The notes under the pieces were generated by a model that saw only the letters and a program-made list of their open reading frames with translations, was not told the origin of the DNA and ran no database searches. From Virgisporangium aliadipatigenens (GTDB lineage Bacteria > Actinomycetota > Actinomycetes > Mycobacteriales > Micromonosporaceae), in the NCBI RefSeq assembly GCF_016863615.1, contig NZ_BOPF01000036.1:1-64000 (forward strand): a DNA stretch of 64,000 nucleotides, written 5' to 3'. This document shows, piece after piece, positions 51,579 to 60,055 of the stretch. How positions within the stretch are numbered: position 1 is the stretch's first letter; each line of letters opens with the position of its first letter. Both the position numbers and the translations under genes were made by a program.

Positions 51579-53015
51579 TCAGTCCAGGCGCACCGCTGCG
51601 GCGGTGGTCCGGATGATGCCGACGAGCACCGTCCGGGCCTCCTCCGGGGTCTGCTTACCGCCCTCGTACTCGACGCGGATGACCACGTTGGCCCGGCGTG
51701 CGACGGCGCGGGCGGTGCCGCTGCGCACGGTGATCGTGGCCGCGTCGGCGATGCCGGCGGTCTCGGTGCCCCGGCTCGCGTAGATCCGCACCTGGCGTTC
51801 GTACTGTGCGGCCGCGGCCTGCACGGCGTCGTGGTCGGCGTCCAGGTCGCAGCGTTCCACGACGACGATCAGGTAGCGCAACGTGTCCTCCTCCCGCCAG
51901 TGGCAGCGGAAGGCTTCGACGCCGCCGGCGGTGGGCTCGTCGCGGCGCGTGGCCGTCGGGGCGGCGGGGAGCAGCCGGCGGGCCTCGGCGGCGTTCGCGG
52001 CGCACGGGTCGGGCGTGGTCGTGGCGATGGCCACCCCGGGCCAGAACGCCCTGTCCCAGGGCCGGTCCCGGTACAGCGCCAGGCCGAGCGCGAGCACCAG
52101 GACGACCGCGGCCGCCACCAGCTCGCTCGCGCGCCGGTCGCGGTGCTCCACCCGTTCCCCCGAAAGCTCCTGGAGGGCGGCCACGTCGGCGCGGAACCGC
52201 CGGTCGGAGCCGGTCAGCGTGACCAGCCCGGGCACCGGCACCCCGCGCCCGCCCGGCAGGACCAGGCGGACCCGGCGCCACGGCCCCAGGTGGCGCTCCT
52301 CGACGGCGTCGACCGCGTCCCACGGCAGGTGGCCGGCGGCGGTCCGCACCCCGCGCCGGTCCACGGTGGAACGCCCGCGCGCCACCCACAGCCCGGCACC
52401 GCCGAGCGCGACCAGGTAGCCGCCGAGCTGCTGCACCACGGACCACCGGGGCGTGGTGTCACCCAGGAACAGCAGCGCCGCTCCGGCGACGGCCAGGAGC
52501 GCGGCGACCGCGTAGGTCCACGGCGCCGGCCGGAGCGCGCGGGGCGCGGGACCGTCCGGGTCGGCGGGTGACTCCTCGACCTGCCCGTCGAGCGTGAACC
52601 GGCCGCCGGAGAGCCGCGCCAGCGCCTCGCCCACGGCCCGCCACCGGAACACGTCCGCCCCGACCTGCAGGTGGTACGGGCGGGACACCCGGTCGCGGGC
52701 GATCACCGACAGGTGCAGCGGCCGGCCGTCGGGTGCCGCGCTCACGTGCATGACCTTCCCCCACGGCAGGAGGAACGGCCGCCGCGCGAACGCCCGCCGC
52801 AGGAGCACACCGTCGGCGGTGAGCCGGGGCGGCGGGAATACGATCTGCGCCACGCACCACAGCACCACCGGCACCGGCGCCACCATCAGGGCGACCCCGA
52901 CGGCGGACCAGCCCTCGGTGGCGACGATGAGGCCGCCCATCGACAGGATCAGCAGGCTCAGGAACGCGAGGGCCAGCGGCCCGCCCCGCCGTCGCGGCAG
53001 CCGGTACTCGTCCAC
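51579..53015 (-). CDS. Membrane protein with PH-like domains, unknown function
   Basis: A 478-aa protein. Two N-terminal helices (residues ~12-55) are followed by a PH-like segment (LTADGVLLRRAFARRPFLLPW), two more helices (~165-215), a second PH-like segment (VDRRGVRTAAGHLPWDAV), a fifth helix near 300 and a soluble C-terminal domain. The duplicated helices-plus-PH layout resembles bacterial PH-domain membrane proteins of unknown role. It ends 1 bp after the stop of the convergent glutamine synthetase gene. Confidence 0.68.
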   Translation of the reverse strand: MDEYRLPRRRGGPLALAFLSLLILSMGGLIVATEGWSAVGVALMVAPVPVVLWCVAQIVFPPPRLTADGVLLRRAFARRPFLLPWGKVMHVSAAPDGRPLHLSVIARDRVSRPYHLQVGADVFRWRAVGEALARLSGGRFTLDGQVEESPADPDGPAPRALRPAPWTYAVAALLAVAGAALLFLGDTTPRWSVVQQLGGYLVALGGAGLWVARGRSTVDRRGVRTAAGHLPWDAVDAVEERHLGPWRRVRLVLPGGRGVPVPGLVTLTGSDRRFRADVAALQELSGERVEHRDRRASELVAAAVVLVLALGLALYRDRPWDRAFWPGVAIATTTPDPCAANAAEARRLLPAAPTATRRDEPTAGGVEAFRCHWREEDTLRYLIVVVERCDLDADHDAVQAAAAQYERQVRIYASRGTETAGIADAATITVRSGTARAVARRANVVIRVEYEGGKQTPEEARTVLVGIIRTTAAAVRLD

Positions 53016-53228
53016 GCGGCGAACGTAGCGGTCGGCGGCAACCCCGTGGCGGTAACGCAGAGTGACTCGGGACTGCCCGACCGGTGGTAACGGAACGTGT
53101 TCTTGTCAGGTGGATGGCCCATAAGGGCCGCTGCGCGGGGGAGCGCCGTTGATAACGCTCCGCAATCGCCGCTAGCTTTTCCTCAGCAAGTCGCCCGGCA
53201 AGAAAGTCCCCGAAAAACGAGGTGTCGA

Positions 53229-53390
53229 ATGTCCCAGACAAAGGTGACGGGTGCCACCGCCACTGCTGCTGCCGCGACCCTGCCGGTCACCGGTAACAGT
53301 GTCGTGCTGATGGTGCTGACCGGTTTCGCCCTGGTGGTTACCGGGTTGCTGCTGTTCCGCTCCGGCCGCTACCGCAACGACGCGGCCTGA
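53229..53390 (+). CDS. Miniature LPXTG-like membrane peptide
   Basis: A 53-aa protein: MSQTKVTGATATAAAATLP start, then LPVTG, a ~20-residue hydrophobic helix (SVVLMVLTGFALVVTGLLLF) and a charged tail RSGRYRND. The last 35 residues have the complete sortase sorting-signal layout, but no N-terminal signal peptide and almost no mature domain precede it. It lies 22 bp upstream of the processive glycosyltransferase gene in the same operon. It may be a small anchor or accessory subunit of the polysaccharide machinery, or a non-cleaved membrane peptide. Confidence 0.65.
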   Translation: MSQTKVTGATATAAAATLPVTGNSVVLMVLTGFALVVTGLLLFRSGRYRNDAA

Positions 53391-53412
53391 TCGGGATCCC
53401 GGGCACACACCC

Positions 53413-54723
53413 ATGACTCTGATCATCGTCGGGTCCCTGCTGCTGGTGGCCTGGCCGATGTACACCCTGGCCCTGCTGGCGTTCTCGGTGCGCAACGGCG
53501 CCCAGGCCCGCCGGCACCGGGTCCGGGTGGACTCGGCGGCTCCGGTTGCCGGCCAGCCCGACACGTTCTGGATCGTGGTGCCGTGCCTCAACGAGGAGCG
53601 TGTCGTCGGTCGGACCGTCGCCGCCGCCCTGGACCTCAACGGCCCCTGGGGCAGCGCATCGCACGTCCTGGTCGTCGACGACGGCTCCGACGACGGCACG
53701 CCCACCGTGCTGGCCTCGATCGACCACCCGAACCTGCACGTCCTGCGGCGCAACCTGCCGGAGGCGCGCAAGGGCAAGGGGGAGGCGCTCAACGCCGCCT
53801 ACCGCTACATCGGCAGCTGGACCGTCGAGAACGGCATCGACCCCGCCAAGGTGGCGGTCGGCGTCATCGACGGCGACGGCCGCGGCTCGCGGAACCTGCT
53901 GATGGAGGTCGCGCACGCCATGCGTGACCCGAAGGTCGGCGCGGTGCAGAGCCGGGTGCGCATCCACAACCGGAACCGGCTGCTGGCGGCCGTGCAGGAC
54001 CTGGAGTTCGGCTGCATCGCCGACGCCAGCCAGTCCATGCGCGACTCGCTCAGCACCGTGGGCCTCGGCGGCAACGGACAGTTCGCCCGACTGTCCGCGT
54101 TGCAGAAGCTCGGTGACGCGCCCTGGTCGGCCTGCCTGGTCGAGGACCTCGAACTGGGGCTCCGGCTGCACCTCGAAGGCGTTCGCATGCGGTACATGCC
54201 GCAGGCGGCGGTGACCCAGCAGGGGCTGGTCGACGTCAACCGGCTGCTCCGCCAGCGCACCCGGTGGGCGCAGGGCAACCTGCAGTGCGCCCGCTACGTC
54301 CCGAAGCTGATGGCCTCCCGCCGGATCGGCAACGGCCAGCTCTTCGAGATGCTGTACTACCTGCTCGCCCCGTGGCTGAACGCCATCGGCACGATCGTGA
54401 TGGCCGGTGTGTGGGGCTACGCCCTGACGCTCCTCATCGCCGGCGACGGCGAGACGTTCATGATCGACTCGTGGGGCGAGTTCGCGGCCGCGGCCGCGGT
54501 CTGGATCGCCGCGATGTTCGCACCCGGGCTGGGCTGGGCCGTCCTGCACCGGCTCAAGCTGCGGGACGAGAAACTGAGCCGGCTGCTCCTCGCCGGACTG
54601 GCCTACCCGATCTTCCTGTTCCTCGGGCTCGTGAGCACCTGGCGGGCGATCGGACGGCACGTGGCCCGCCGCCAGACCTGGGCCAAGACCGAACGCCTGG
54701 CCGAAGAGCCCGTACCGGCCTGA
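53413..54723 (+). CDS. Processive GT2 polysaccharide synthase-like
   Basis: A 436-aa membrane glycosyltransferase: N-terminal helix, GT-A domain with VDDGSDDGT (~88-96), the DxD-like DGDGR (153-157), catalytic VEDLEL (243-248) and the processive signature QRTRW (281-285), then four or five C-terminal helices. This is the BcsA/PgaC/HAS arrangement, in which one polypeptide polymerises a UDP-sugar and moves the chain across the membrane. The following UDP-GlcNAc 2-epimerase suggests a HexNAc polymer containing ManNAc, and the deacetylase-like gene suggests subsequent modification. Confidence 0.85.
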   Translation: MTLIIVGSLLLVAWPMYTLALLAFSVRNGAQARRHRVRVDSAAPVAGQPDTFWIVVPCLNEERVVGRTVAAALDLNGPWGSASHVLVVDDGSDDGTPTVLASIDHPNLHVLRRNLPEARKGKGEALNAAYRYIGSWTVENGIDPAKVAVGVIDGDGRGSRNLLMEVAHAMRDPKVGAVQSRVRIHNRNRLLAAVQDLEFGCIADASQSMRDSLSTVGLGGNGQFARLSALQKLGDAPWSACLVEDLELGLRLHLEGVRMRYMPQAAVTQQGLVDVNRLLRQRTRWAQGNLQCARYVPKLMASRRIGNGQLFEMLYYLLAPWLNAIGTIVMAGVWGYALTLLIAGDGETFMIDSWGEFAAAAAVWIAAMFAPGLGWAVLHRLKLRDEKLSRLLLAGLAYPIFLFLGLVSTWRAIGRHVARRQTWAKTERLAEEPVPA

Positions 54724-54821
54724 CCGGCACCACCTTCGCAACACCCGGACGGCACCGCACGGATGCGGCCTGCCGCGATGGCGCACGGATTCGCCACCCT
54801 TCCCGTGAAGGCAGCCCACAC

Positions 54822-56012
54822 ATGACCCAGCTTCCCGAAGTACACCTGATCGCCGGTACCCGCCCCGAGGCCATCAAGATGGCACCCGTCGTCGCCGCCA
54901 TCAACGCGGCCGGCCGCATGAGGCCCGTTCTGGTCGCCAGCGGGCAGCACCCGACGATGGTCAGCCAGGCGCTCGCCGCGTTCGACCAGGAGCCGGATGT
55001 GGTGCTCCCGCTCGAGCGCAGCACCGGCGGCCAGGCCGAACTCCTCACCGAGATGGCCAAGCAACTCGACGCGCTGTTCGCCGAACGCCGTCCCGCGGCC
55101 GTTCTCGTGCAGGGCGACACCACCACGACGCTGGCGGGTGCGCTCGCCGCGTTCTGGCGCCAGATCCCGGTGGTGCACCTCGAGGCCGGGCTGCGCAGCG
55201 GTGATCTCGAGTCGCCGTTCCCCGAGGAAGGCAACCGCAAGATGGTCGGCCAGGTGGCGACCCTGCACCTGGCGCCCACCCCGCTCGCCGCGAGCAACCT
55301 CCTCGGCGAGAACATCGACCCCGAGCACGTCGTGCTGACCGGCAACACCGTCGTGGACGCGGCGCTGACCGTGGCCGCGAAGCGGCTGCCCTTCGACGAC
55401 GCGCGCCTCACCGAGGTGGTGGAACGGGTCGAGGCCGGCGACGGCCGGCTGGTCCTGGTGACCGCGCACCGCCGCGAGTCCTGGGGCGAGCCGCTCGACC
55501 GGGTCCTCGGCGCGGTGCGGGAGATCCTCGCGCGCTACCCCGACGTGCACGTGGTGCTGCCCAGCCACCCCAACCCGGCCGTGCGGGCCCAGGTCGAGGC
55601 CGGCCTCGCCGGTGTCGAACGGGTGACGGTCACCGACCCGCTGCCGTACCCGGCGCTGGCCCGGCTGCTGTCGACCGCCTACCTGGTGCTCACCGACTCG
55701 GGCGGCATCCAGGAGGAGGCGCCGTCGTTCCGGGTGCCGGCCCTGGTGCTGCGCGAGGTCACCGAGCGCACCGAGTCGATCGACGCCGGCTGCGGCAAGC
55801 TCCTCGGCACCGACCCGGAGCTGATCGTCGCGGAGGCCGCCCGCCTGCTGGACGACCGCGCCCTGCGCGACTCGATGACCGCGAACGGCAACCCGTACGG
55901 CGACGGCTTCGCGGCCGTGCGCACCGAGCGGGCCGTCGCCGACCTGCTCCACCTTCCTCAGCCGACCGGAACCTCGGCCTCCCTCGACCTCCTCACGACG
56001 GCAGGTGCCTGA
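54822..56012 (+). CDS. wecB: UDP-N-acetylglucosamine 2-epimerase (non-hydrolysing)
   Basis: A 396-aa GT-B-fold enzyme interconverting UDP-GlcNAc and UDP-ManNAc. Signatures: AGTRPEAIKMAPV at the N terminus, VHLEAGLRSGD, the TAHRRES catalytic His/Arg region and TDSGGIQEEAPSF. It ends one base into the next gene's ATG (TGATG), so translation is coupled. Within the operon it supplies UDP-ManNAc to the adjacent processive glycosyltransferase, or to a ManNAc-containing wall polymer elsewhere. Confidence 0.9.
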   Translation: MTQLPEVHLIAGTRPEAIKMAPVVAAINAAGRMRPVLVASGQHPTMVSQALAAFDQEPDVVLPLERSTGGQAELLTEMAKQLDALFAERRPAAVLVQGDTTTTLAGALAAFWRQIPVVHLEAGLRSGDLESPFPEEGNRKMVGQVATLHLAPTPLAASNLLGENIDPEHVVLTGNTVVDAALTVAAKRLPFDDARLTEVVERVEAGDGRLVLVTAHRRESWGEPLDRVLGAVREILARYPDVHVVLPSHPNPAVRAQVEAGLAGVERVTVTDPLPYPALARLLSTAYLVLTDSGGIQEEAPSFRVPALVLREVTERTESIDAGCGKLLGTDPELIVAEAARLLDDRALRDSMTANGNPYGDGFAAVRTERAVADLLHLPQPTGTSASLDLLTTAGA

Positions 56013-57805
56013 TGCGAATCCGCCCCATGCGTAACCGGCGCGCCCTCGCGGCCGCCCTGATCGGCGCGGCCCTCCTGGGCGGCGCGGCCCTGGTCAACCC
56101 CGGCACCGCGGTCGCCGAGCGGCAGCACACCCACCGCCACTCCGAGGAGCGCGTCGGCGAGCTGAACGACGACTCGGAGATCCCGGCTCCGCCGGCGCCG
56201 CTCAAGCGCAAGCCGGACGCCCGGGTGCTGACGACGCCGAAGAGCACCGTCAGCGCGAAGTCGACGAAGGCCGCCACCGGCACCGCCGTCACGACGACCG
56301 CGGCCGGCCCGGTGGCGACCGGTTCGGCGGCCCCGGGGGGCAGCGCGAAGAAGACGCTGGTGCTGTACGACACCACCGGTGCGTGGTCCTGGCTCGGCGA
56401 GGTCTACGCCCAGCAGACCGTCAACCTCGTCTCGCACTTCAACAGTTGGACGGCCCGCCCGGTCGCCAACTACGCCGCCGGCGACCTGAACGCCTACGAC
56501 TCGGTGATCTACGTGGGCTCCACGTACGACGAGCCGCTGCCGGTGGAGTTCCTCGACGACGTGCTGGGCACGACCAAGCCGGTGCTGTGGATGTACGACA
56601 ACATCTGGCAGCTGAGCGCGCGGCAGGCCGGGTTCGAGGCGAAGTACGGCTTCCAGTGGAAGGGCTTCGACCCCGCGAACGTCGCCGAGGTCCGCTACAA
56701 CGGCACCTCGCTGACCCGCGACGTGCGCGCCGGCGGCATCATGGACCACAACATCCTGGACGCCACGAAGGCGCAGCCGATCGGCGAGGCGGTGCGGGCC
56801 GACGGCACGACGTTCCCGTGGGGCGTCAAGTCGGGCAACTTCACCTACCTGGGTGAGATCCCGTTCTCGTACGTGACGCACGACGACCGGTACGTCGCCT
56901 TCTCCGACCTGCTCTTCGACGTGCTGGCGCCGGGCACCGTCGCCCGCCACCGCGCACTGGTGCGCATCGAGGACGTCGGGCCGGACGCCGACCCGGCCGA
57001 GCTGCGGGCCGTCGCGGACTACCTGTACAGCAAGAAGATCCCGTTCAGCGTCGCCGTGTACCCGCGCTACCGCGACCCGCTGGGCGCACTGAACAACGGA
57101 AAGGCCGAGGACTACACGCTCTGGCGCAAGCCGCAGGTCGTCTCCGCGCTGAAGTACATGGTCGCCCGCGGCGGCACGCTGCTCATGCACGGCTACACCC
57201 ACCAGCACGGCTCCGCGATCAACCCGTACGACGGCGTGAGCGCCAACGACTTCGAGTTCTACCGGGCGCACGTCGACGCGAACGACTCCGTCATCTACGA
57301 CGGGCCGGTGCTGCAGGACTCGGCGACCTACGCCGACGGGCGCATCGCGTCCGCCAAGATGGAGTTCATGCTGGCGGGGCTGCCGCAGCCGAGCATCTTC
57401 GAGTTCCCGCACTACGCCGGTTCGGCCAACAACTACAAGTCGGTGAACTCCATCTTCGGCAAGCGGTACGACCGGGGGCTGTACTTCCCGGGCCTGCTCA
57501 GCGGCAAGGCCGTCGACCACACCAAGATGTCGGGCCAGTTCTTCCCCTACGCCGTGCGTGACGTCTACGGTTCGGCCCTGGTGCCGGAGAACATCGGCAA
57601 CATCGAGCCGGAGCCGTTCAACAACCACCCGGCGCGGCTGCCCGCCGACCTGATCGGCGCCGCCAAGCGCAACCTGGTGGTCCGCGACGGCACAGCGAGC
57701 TTCTTCTACCACCCGTACCTGGGTGTGGATCACCTGAAGGCCACGGTCGAGGGGATCCAGGGGCTCGGCTACACCTTCGTGACCGCGAGCTCGATGGTCC
57801 AGTAG
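56012..57805 (+). CDS. Secreted DUF2334 polysaccharide-deacetylase-like protein
   Basis: A 597-aa exported protein. Signal peptide at residues ~1-35 (ALAAALIGAALLGGAALV); a Thr/Ala/Ser-rich linker to ~110; then a glutamine-amidotransferase-like Rossmann domain (TLVLYDTTGAWSWLGEVYA) and a DUF2334 deacetylase domain with the acidic RIEDVGPDAD near 318, the LMHGYTHQHG metal-site region and FFYHPYLG. Expected to remove acetyl groups from the polymer made by the upstream synthase, outside the cell. Last gene before two strong hairpins. Confidence 0.83.
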   Translation: MRIRPMRNRRALAAALIGAALLGGAALVNPGTAVAERQHTHRHSEERVGELNDDSEIPAPPAPLKRKPDARVLTTPKSTVSAKSTKAATGTAVTTTAAGPVATGSAAPGGSAKKTLVLYDTTGAWSWLGEVYAQQTVNLVSHFNSWTARPVANYAAGDLNAYDSVIYVGSTYDEPLPVEFLDDVLGTTKPVLWMYDNIWQLSARQAGFEAKYGFQWKGFDPANVAEVRYNGTSLTRDVRAGGIMDHNILDATKAQPIGEAVRADGTTFPWGVKSGNFTYLGEIPFSYVTHDDRYVAFSDLLFDVLAPGTVARHRALVRIEDVGPDADPAELRAVADYLYSKKIPFSVAVYPRYRDPLGALNNGKAEDYTLWRKPQVVSALKYMVARGGTLLMHGYTHQHGSAINPYDGVSANDFEFYRAHVDANDSVIYDGPVLQDSATYADGRIASAKMEFMLAGLPQPSIFEFPHYAGSANNYKSVNSIFGKRYDRGLYFPGLLSGKAVDHTKMSGQFFPYAVRDVYGSALVPENIGNIEPEPFNNHPARLPADLIGAAKRNLVVRDGTASFFYHPYLGVDHLKATVEGIQGLGYTFVTASSMVQ

Positions 57806-57812
57806 TTGCCTC

Positions 57813-57855
57813 GGCGGACCGGGGCAGCGGGTGGGCTCCCGCGAACCGGTCCGCC
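57813..57855 (+). terminator. Hairpin after the polysaccharide operon
   Basis: GGCGGACCGG pairs perfectly with CCGGTCCGCC across a 23-nt loop, 7 bp after the deacetylase stop. No T-run follows, as usual in high-GC genomes; it is probably a terminator or 3' stabiliser. Confidence 0.5.
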
Positions 57856-57898
57856 CCTCCCGCCGCCGAGCGCGTCCGGGCGCGAGGCGGCGAAACGG

Positions 57899-57937
57899 AA
57901 CGGCCCCGAACCTGGTGCACCAGGCTCGGGGCCGTTT
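57899..57937. terminator. Strong bidirectional terminator
   Basis: AACGGCCCCGA and TCGGGGCCGTT pair around an inner hairpin CCTGGTG/CACCAGG, giving an almost uninterrupted 18-bp stem flanked by A and T residues. It separates the plus-strand polysaccharide operon from the minus-strand VOC gene. The remaining sequence to 58083 shows no gene. Confidence 0.8.
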
Positions 57938-58083
57938 CCCGTATGCCCGCACGGCCCCATCGACTGCGGGACGCGGACGTGGCAGCGCAGCGGTCGGTCA
58001 CGCGAAGCGGACCGAGCCGGAGCGGTGCGGCTGGGAACAGCGGTCGCGCGCCCGACGGACCTGCGACATCACGCTCTTGATCC

Positions 58084-58446
58084 TTATGATTTCGGCTGGC
58101 TGAAGACGGCGAACTCGCTGCCCTCCGGGTCGAGCAGGTGGGCGTGGGTGAGGCCGGCCGGCGTGGTGTGCGGCGGCTGCACGACCTTGGCCCCGGCCTC
58201 CTCGGCGCGGCGCACGGTGTCGGCCACGTCGTCGACCAGCACCGCGAAGACCGCGTAGCTCGACCGCTTGCCCTGGGTGGCGGTGACGGCCCCGCCGATC
58301 GTGCCGGGACCCGCCGGCGGTGCGATCCGGTACGGCCGCTCCGCGTCCGGGTCGGCCTTGAACGTCCAGCCGAAGAGCCCGCCGTAGAAGCGCTCCGCCG
58401 CGTCGACGTCCTCCGCACCGATCTGGAACCAGGCAACTGTGGACAT
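58084..58446 (-). CDS. VOC-fold (glyoxalase-like) protein
   Basis: A 120-aa single-domain VOC protein with two beta-alpha-beta-beta-beta modules (AWFQIGAEDVDAAERFYGGL and YAVFAVLVDDVADTVRRAEE, ending LLDPEGSEFAVFSQ). Such proteins bind a metal and act as isomerases, dioxygenases or resistance proteins; this short form matches those with no assigned reaction. AAGGAGA precedes the ATG. It follows a WYL/HTH regulator gene 78 bp upstream on the same strand, which may control it. Confidence 0.82.
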   Translation of the reverse strand: MSTVAWFQIGAEDVDAAERFYGGLFGWTFKADPDAERPYRIAPPAGPGTIGGAVTATQGKRSSYAVFAVLVDDVADTVRRAEEAGAKVVQPPHTTPAGLTHAHLLDPEGSEFAVFSQPKS

Positions 58447-58524
58447 GTCTGTCTCCTTCTCTCGTCTGAACCCAGCCTCGACGGGATGAGCGACAGCCCT
58501 ATGTCGGAGTTTTTCGGCCAACAC

Positions 58525-59238
58525 CTACGCCGCGAATGCCAACGCGTGGACCTCGATGTCATCGGGGATGTCCATCTGGTCGCGGCGCAGCTCACGCAGC
58601 GGCGCCGGCTCCCCGGTGTCGCGCACGTCCGTCAGCCGGTCCATCCGGAACATCCGCGCCGCGTCCCGCATCCGGCACCACGCCACCAGATACCACCCCA
58701 TGCGGCCGCTGAGCCAGCCCATCGGCTCCACGAGCCGCCGCGTCACCTCGCCGTTGCGGTCGATGTAGCCCAGGTCGAGCACGCGGCCCGCCACGAGCGC
58801 GTCGCCGACCACGGAGGGCACCGGCGCCGGGGGCGGCGGATCGTCGGGGCGCTTGACCAGGTGCACCCGGCCGGCGAGGTCACCCGCCCGGGCGGCGTCC
58901 GCCGGTGGCATGACCGCCAGCAGCTTGTGCAGCGCCACCCGTGCGGGTGACGCGAACGGCGTCCCCTCCAGCCGGCTCAGCGCCACGGCCATCGCGACGG
59001 CCTCGCCCGGCGAGATGTTGAGCGGCGGCAGGGTCGCCTTGCGGTCCAGCACGTAGCCGCCGGTGCGCCCCGGCTCGGCGTAGAGCGGCACGCCGGCCTG
59101 CTGTAACGCGCCCACGTCCCGCTCGATGGTGCGGCTGGAGACCTCGAAGCGGTCGGCCAGCCAGCGGGCGCTGCGCGGTCGGGGCGCCACTACCCGCAAC
59201 TCTTCGACGATCGCGTACAACCGGTCGGTGCGGTTCAC
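58525..59238 (-). CDS. WYL-domain HTH transcriptional regulator
   Basis: A 237-aa YafY/PafC-like regulator. The N-terminal HTH (LYAIVEELRV, then WLADRFEVSSRTIERDVGAL) is followed by a helical linker and a WYL ligand-binding domain (GWLSGRMGWYLVAWCRMRDA and the RMFRMDR core). WYL proteins respond to nucleotide or other small ligands. It starts with GTG and is divergent from the class I amidotransferase gene by 40 bp. Likely target: itself and the downstream VOC gene. Confidence 0.87.
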   Translation of the reverse strand: MNRTDRLYAIVEELRVVAPRPRSARWLADRFEVSSRTIERDVGALQQAGVPLYAEPGRTGGYVLDRKATLPPLNISPGEAVAMAVALSRLEGTPFASPARVALHKLLAVMPPADAARAGDLAGRVHLVKRPDDPPPPAPVPSVVGDALVAGRVLDLGYIDRNGEVTRRLVEPMGWLSGRMGWYLVAWCRMRDAARMFRMDRLTDVRDTGEPAPLRELRRDQMDIPDDIEVHALAFAA

Positions 59239-59266
59239 GCCCCGAAAGTTACCGAAGGGGTACGAC

Positions 59267-59279
59267 TAAAATCCGGCCG
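59267..59279 (+). promoter_or_regulatory. Leaderless promoter -10 of the amidotransferase gene
   Basis: TAAAAT at 59267-59272 ends 6 bp before the GTG start, the spacing at which transcription would begin at the start codon itself. The gene has no ribosome-binding site upstream, which agrees with leaderless translation, frequent in actinobacteria. Confidence 0.6.
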
Positions 59280-60052
59280 TGAGCGGTAACCGTGTGCTGG
59301 TGGTGGAGAACGACCCGACCGACGACGCCCGGCTTCTCGGCGAGTGGCTGGTCGAGGGGGGCCTGGAGCTGCACGTGCTGCGCCCGCACGCCGGCGACGG
59401 GCTGCCCGAGGAGCTCGACGGATACGCGGCGCTGGTGGTGCTCGGCGGCGAGCAGGACGCGTTCGCGGGTGCCGACGGGTCGCCGGGCGCGCCGTGGTTC
59501 CCGGCCCTGGAGAAGCTGCTGCGCAAGGCGACCCGGCACAAGGTTCCGACGCTCGGCGTGTGCCTGGGCGGGCAGCTGTTGGCCACCGCACACGGCGGCA
59601 CCGTCGAACGCAGCGCCGCCGGGCCGGAGATCGGGCCGAAGCTCGTGGCGCGGCGCGACAAGGCGGTCGAGGACCCGCTGTGGGCGGAGGTGCCGTTCGC
59701 GCCGGACGTGCTGCAGTGGCACCGCGACGAGATCACCGAACTGCCGGTGGGCGCCGTGCTGCTGGCCGCCTCGACGCGCTACCCGCATCAGGCGTTCCGG
59801 ATCGGGCCGTGTGCCTGGGGTCTGCAGTTCCACATCGAATGCGACACCGACCAGTACGCGCGGTGGGCGCAGGACGGCGTGGACACGCTCGCGGACCTGG
59901 GTATCGACCCGGCCGCGCTGGTCGACGCGGTGACCGCGGCGCTGCCCGACGTGGCCGAGGTGTGGCGCCCGTTCACGCTGCGGTTCGCCGCCGTGGCAAA
60001 GGGCGAACTGCAGCCGGCGTCGCCGATGCGCCTGCCGATGATCGGCGGGTGA
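59279..60052 (+). CDS. Class I glutamine amidotransferase-like protein
   Basis: A 257-aa stand-alone GATase-1 domain. The nucleophile elbow is GVCLGGQL with Cys95; His185 and Glu187 (QFHIECD) complete the triad. The layout resembles GuaA-type amidotransferase domains without the synthetase part. It may act as a glutaminase or gamma-glutamyl hydrolase, for example in polyamine or glutamylated-compound degradation; PuuD-like activity would suit the neighbouring GlnA2 and glnE. It ends 3 bp before glnE, so the two are co-transcribed. Confidence 0.8.
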   Translation: MSGNRVLVVENDPTDDARLLGEWLVEGGLELHVLRPHAGDGLPEELDGYAALVVLGGEQDAFAGADGSPGAPWFPALEKLLRKATRHKVPTLGVCLGGQLLATAHGGTVERSAAGPEIGPKLVARRDKAVEDPLWAEVPFAPDVLQWHRDEITELPVGAVLLAASTRYPHQAFRIGPCAWGLQFHIECDTDQYARWAQDGVDTLADLGIDPAALVDAVTAALPDVAEVWRPFTLRFAAVAKGELQPASPMRLPMIGG

Positions 60053-60055
60053 GGG

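Noticed and set aside
53097-53228. Riboswitch-like leader before the LPXTG peptide
   Set aside because: A GGCCCATAAGGGCC palindrome is present, but I could not fit c-di-GMP, ydaO or other riboswitch consensus elements.
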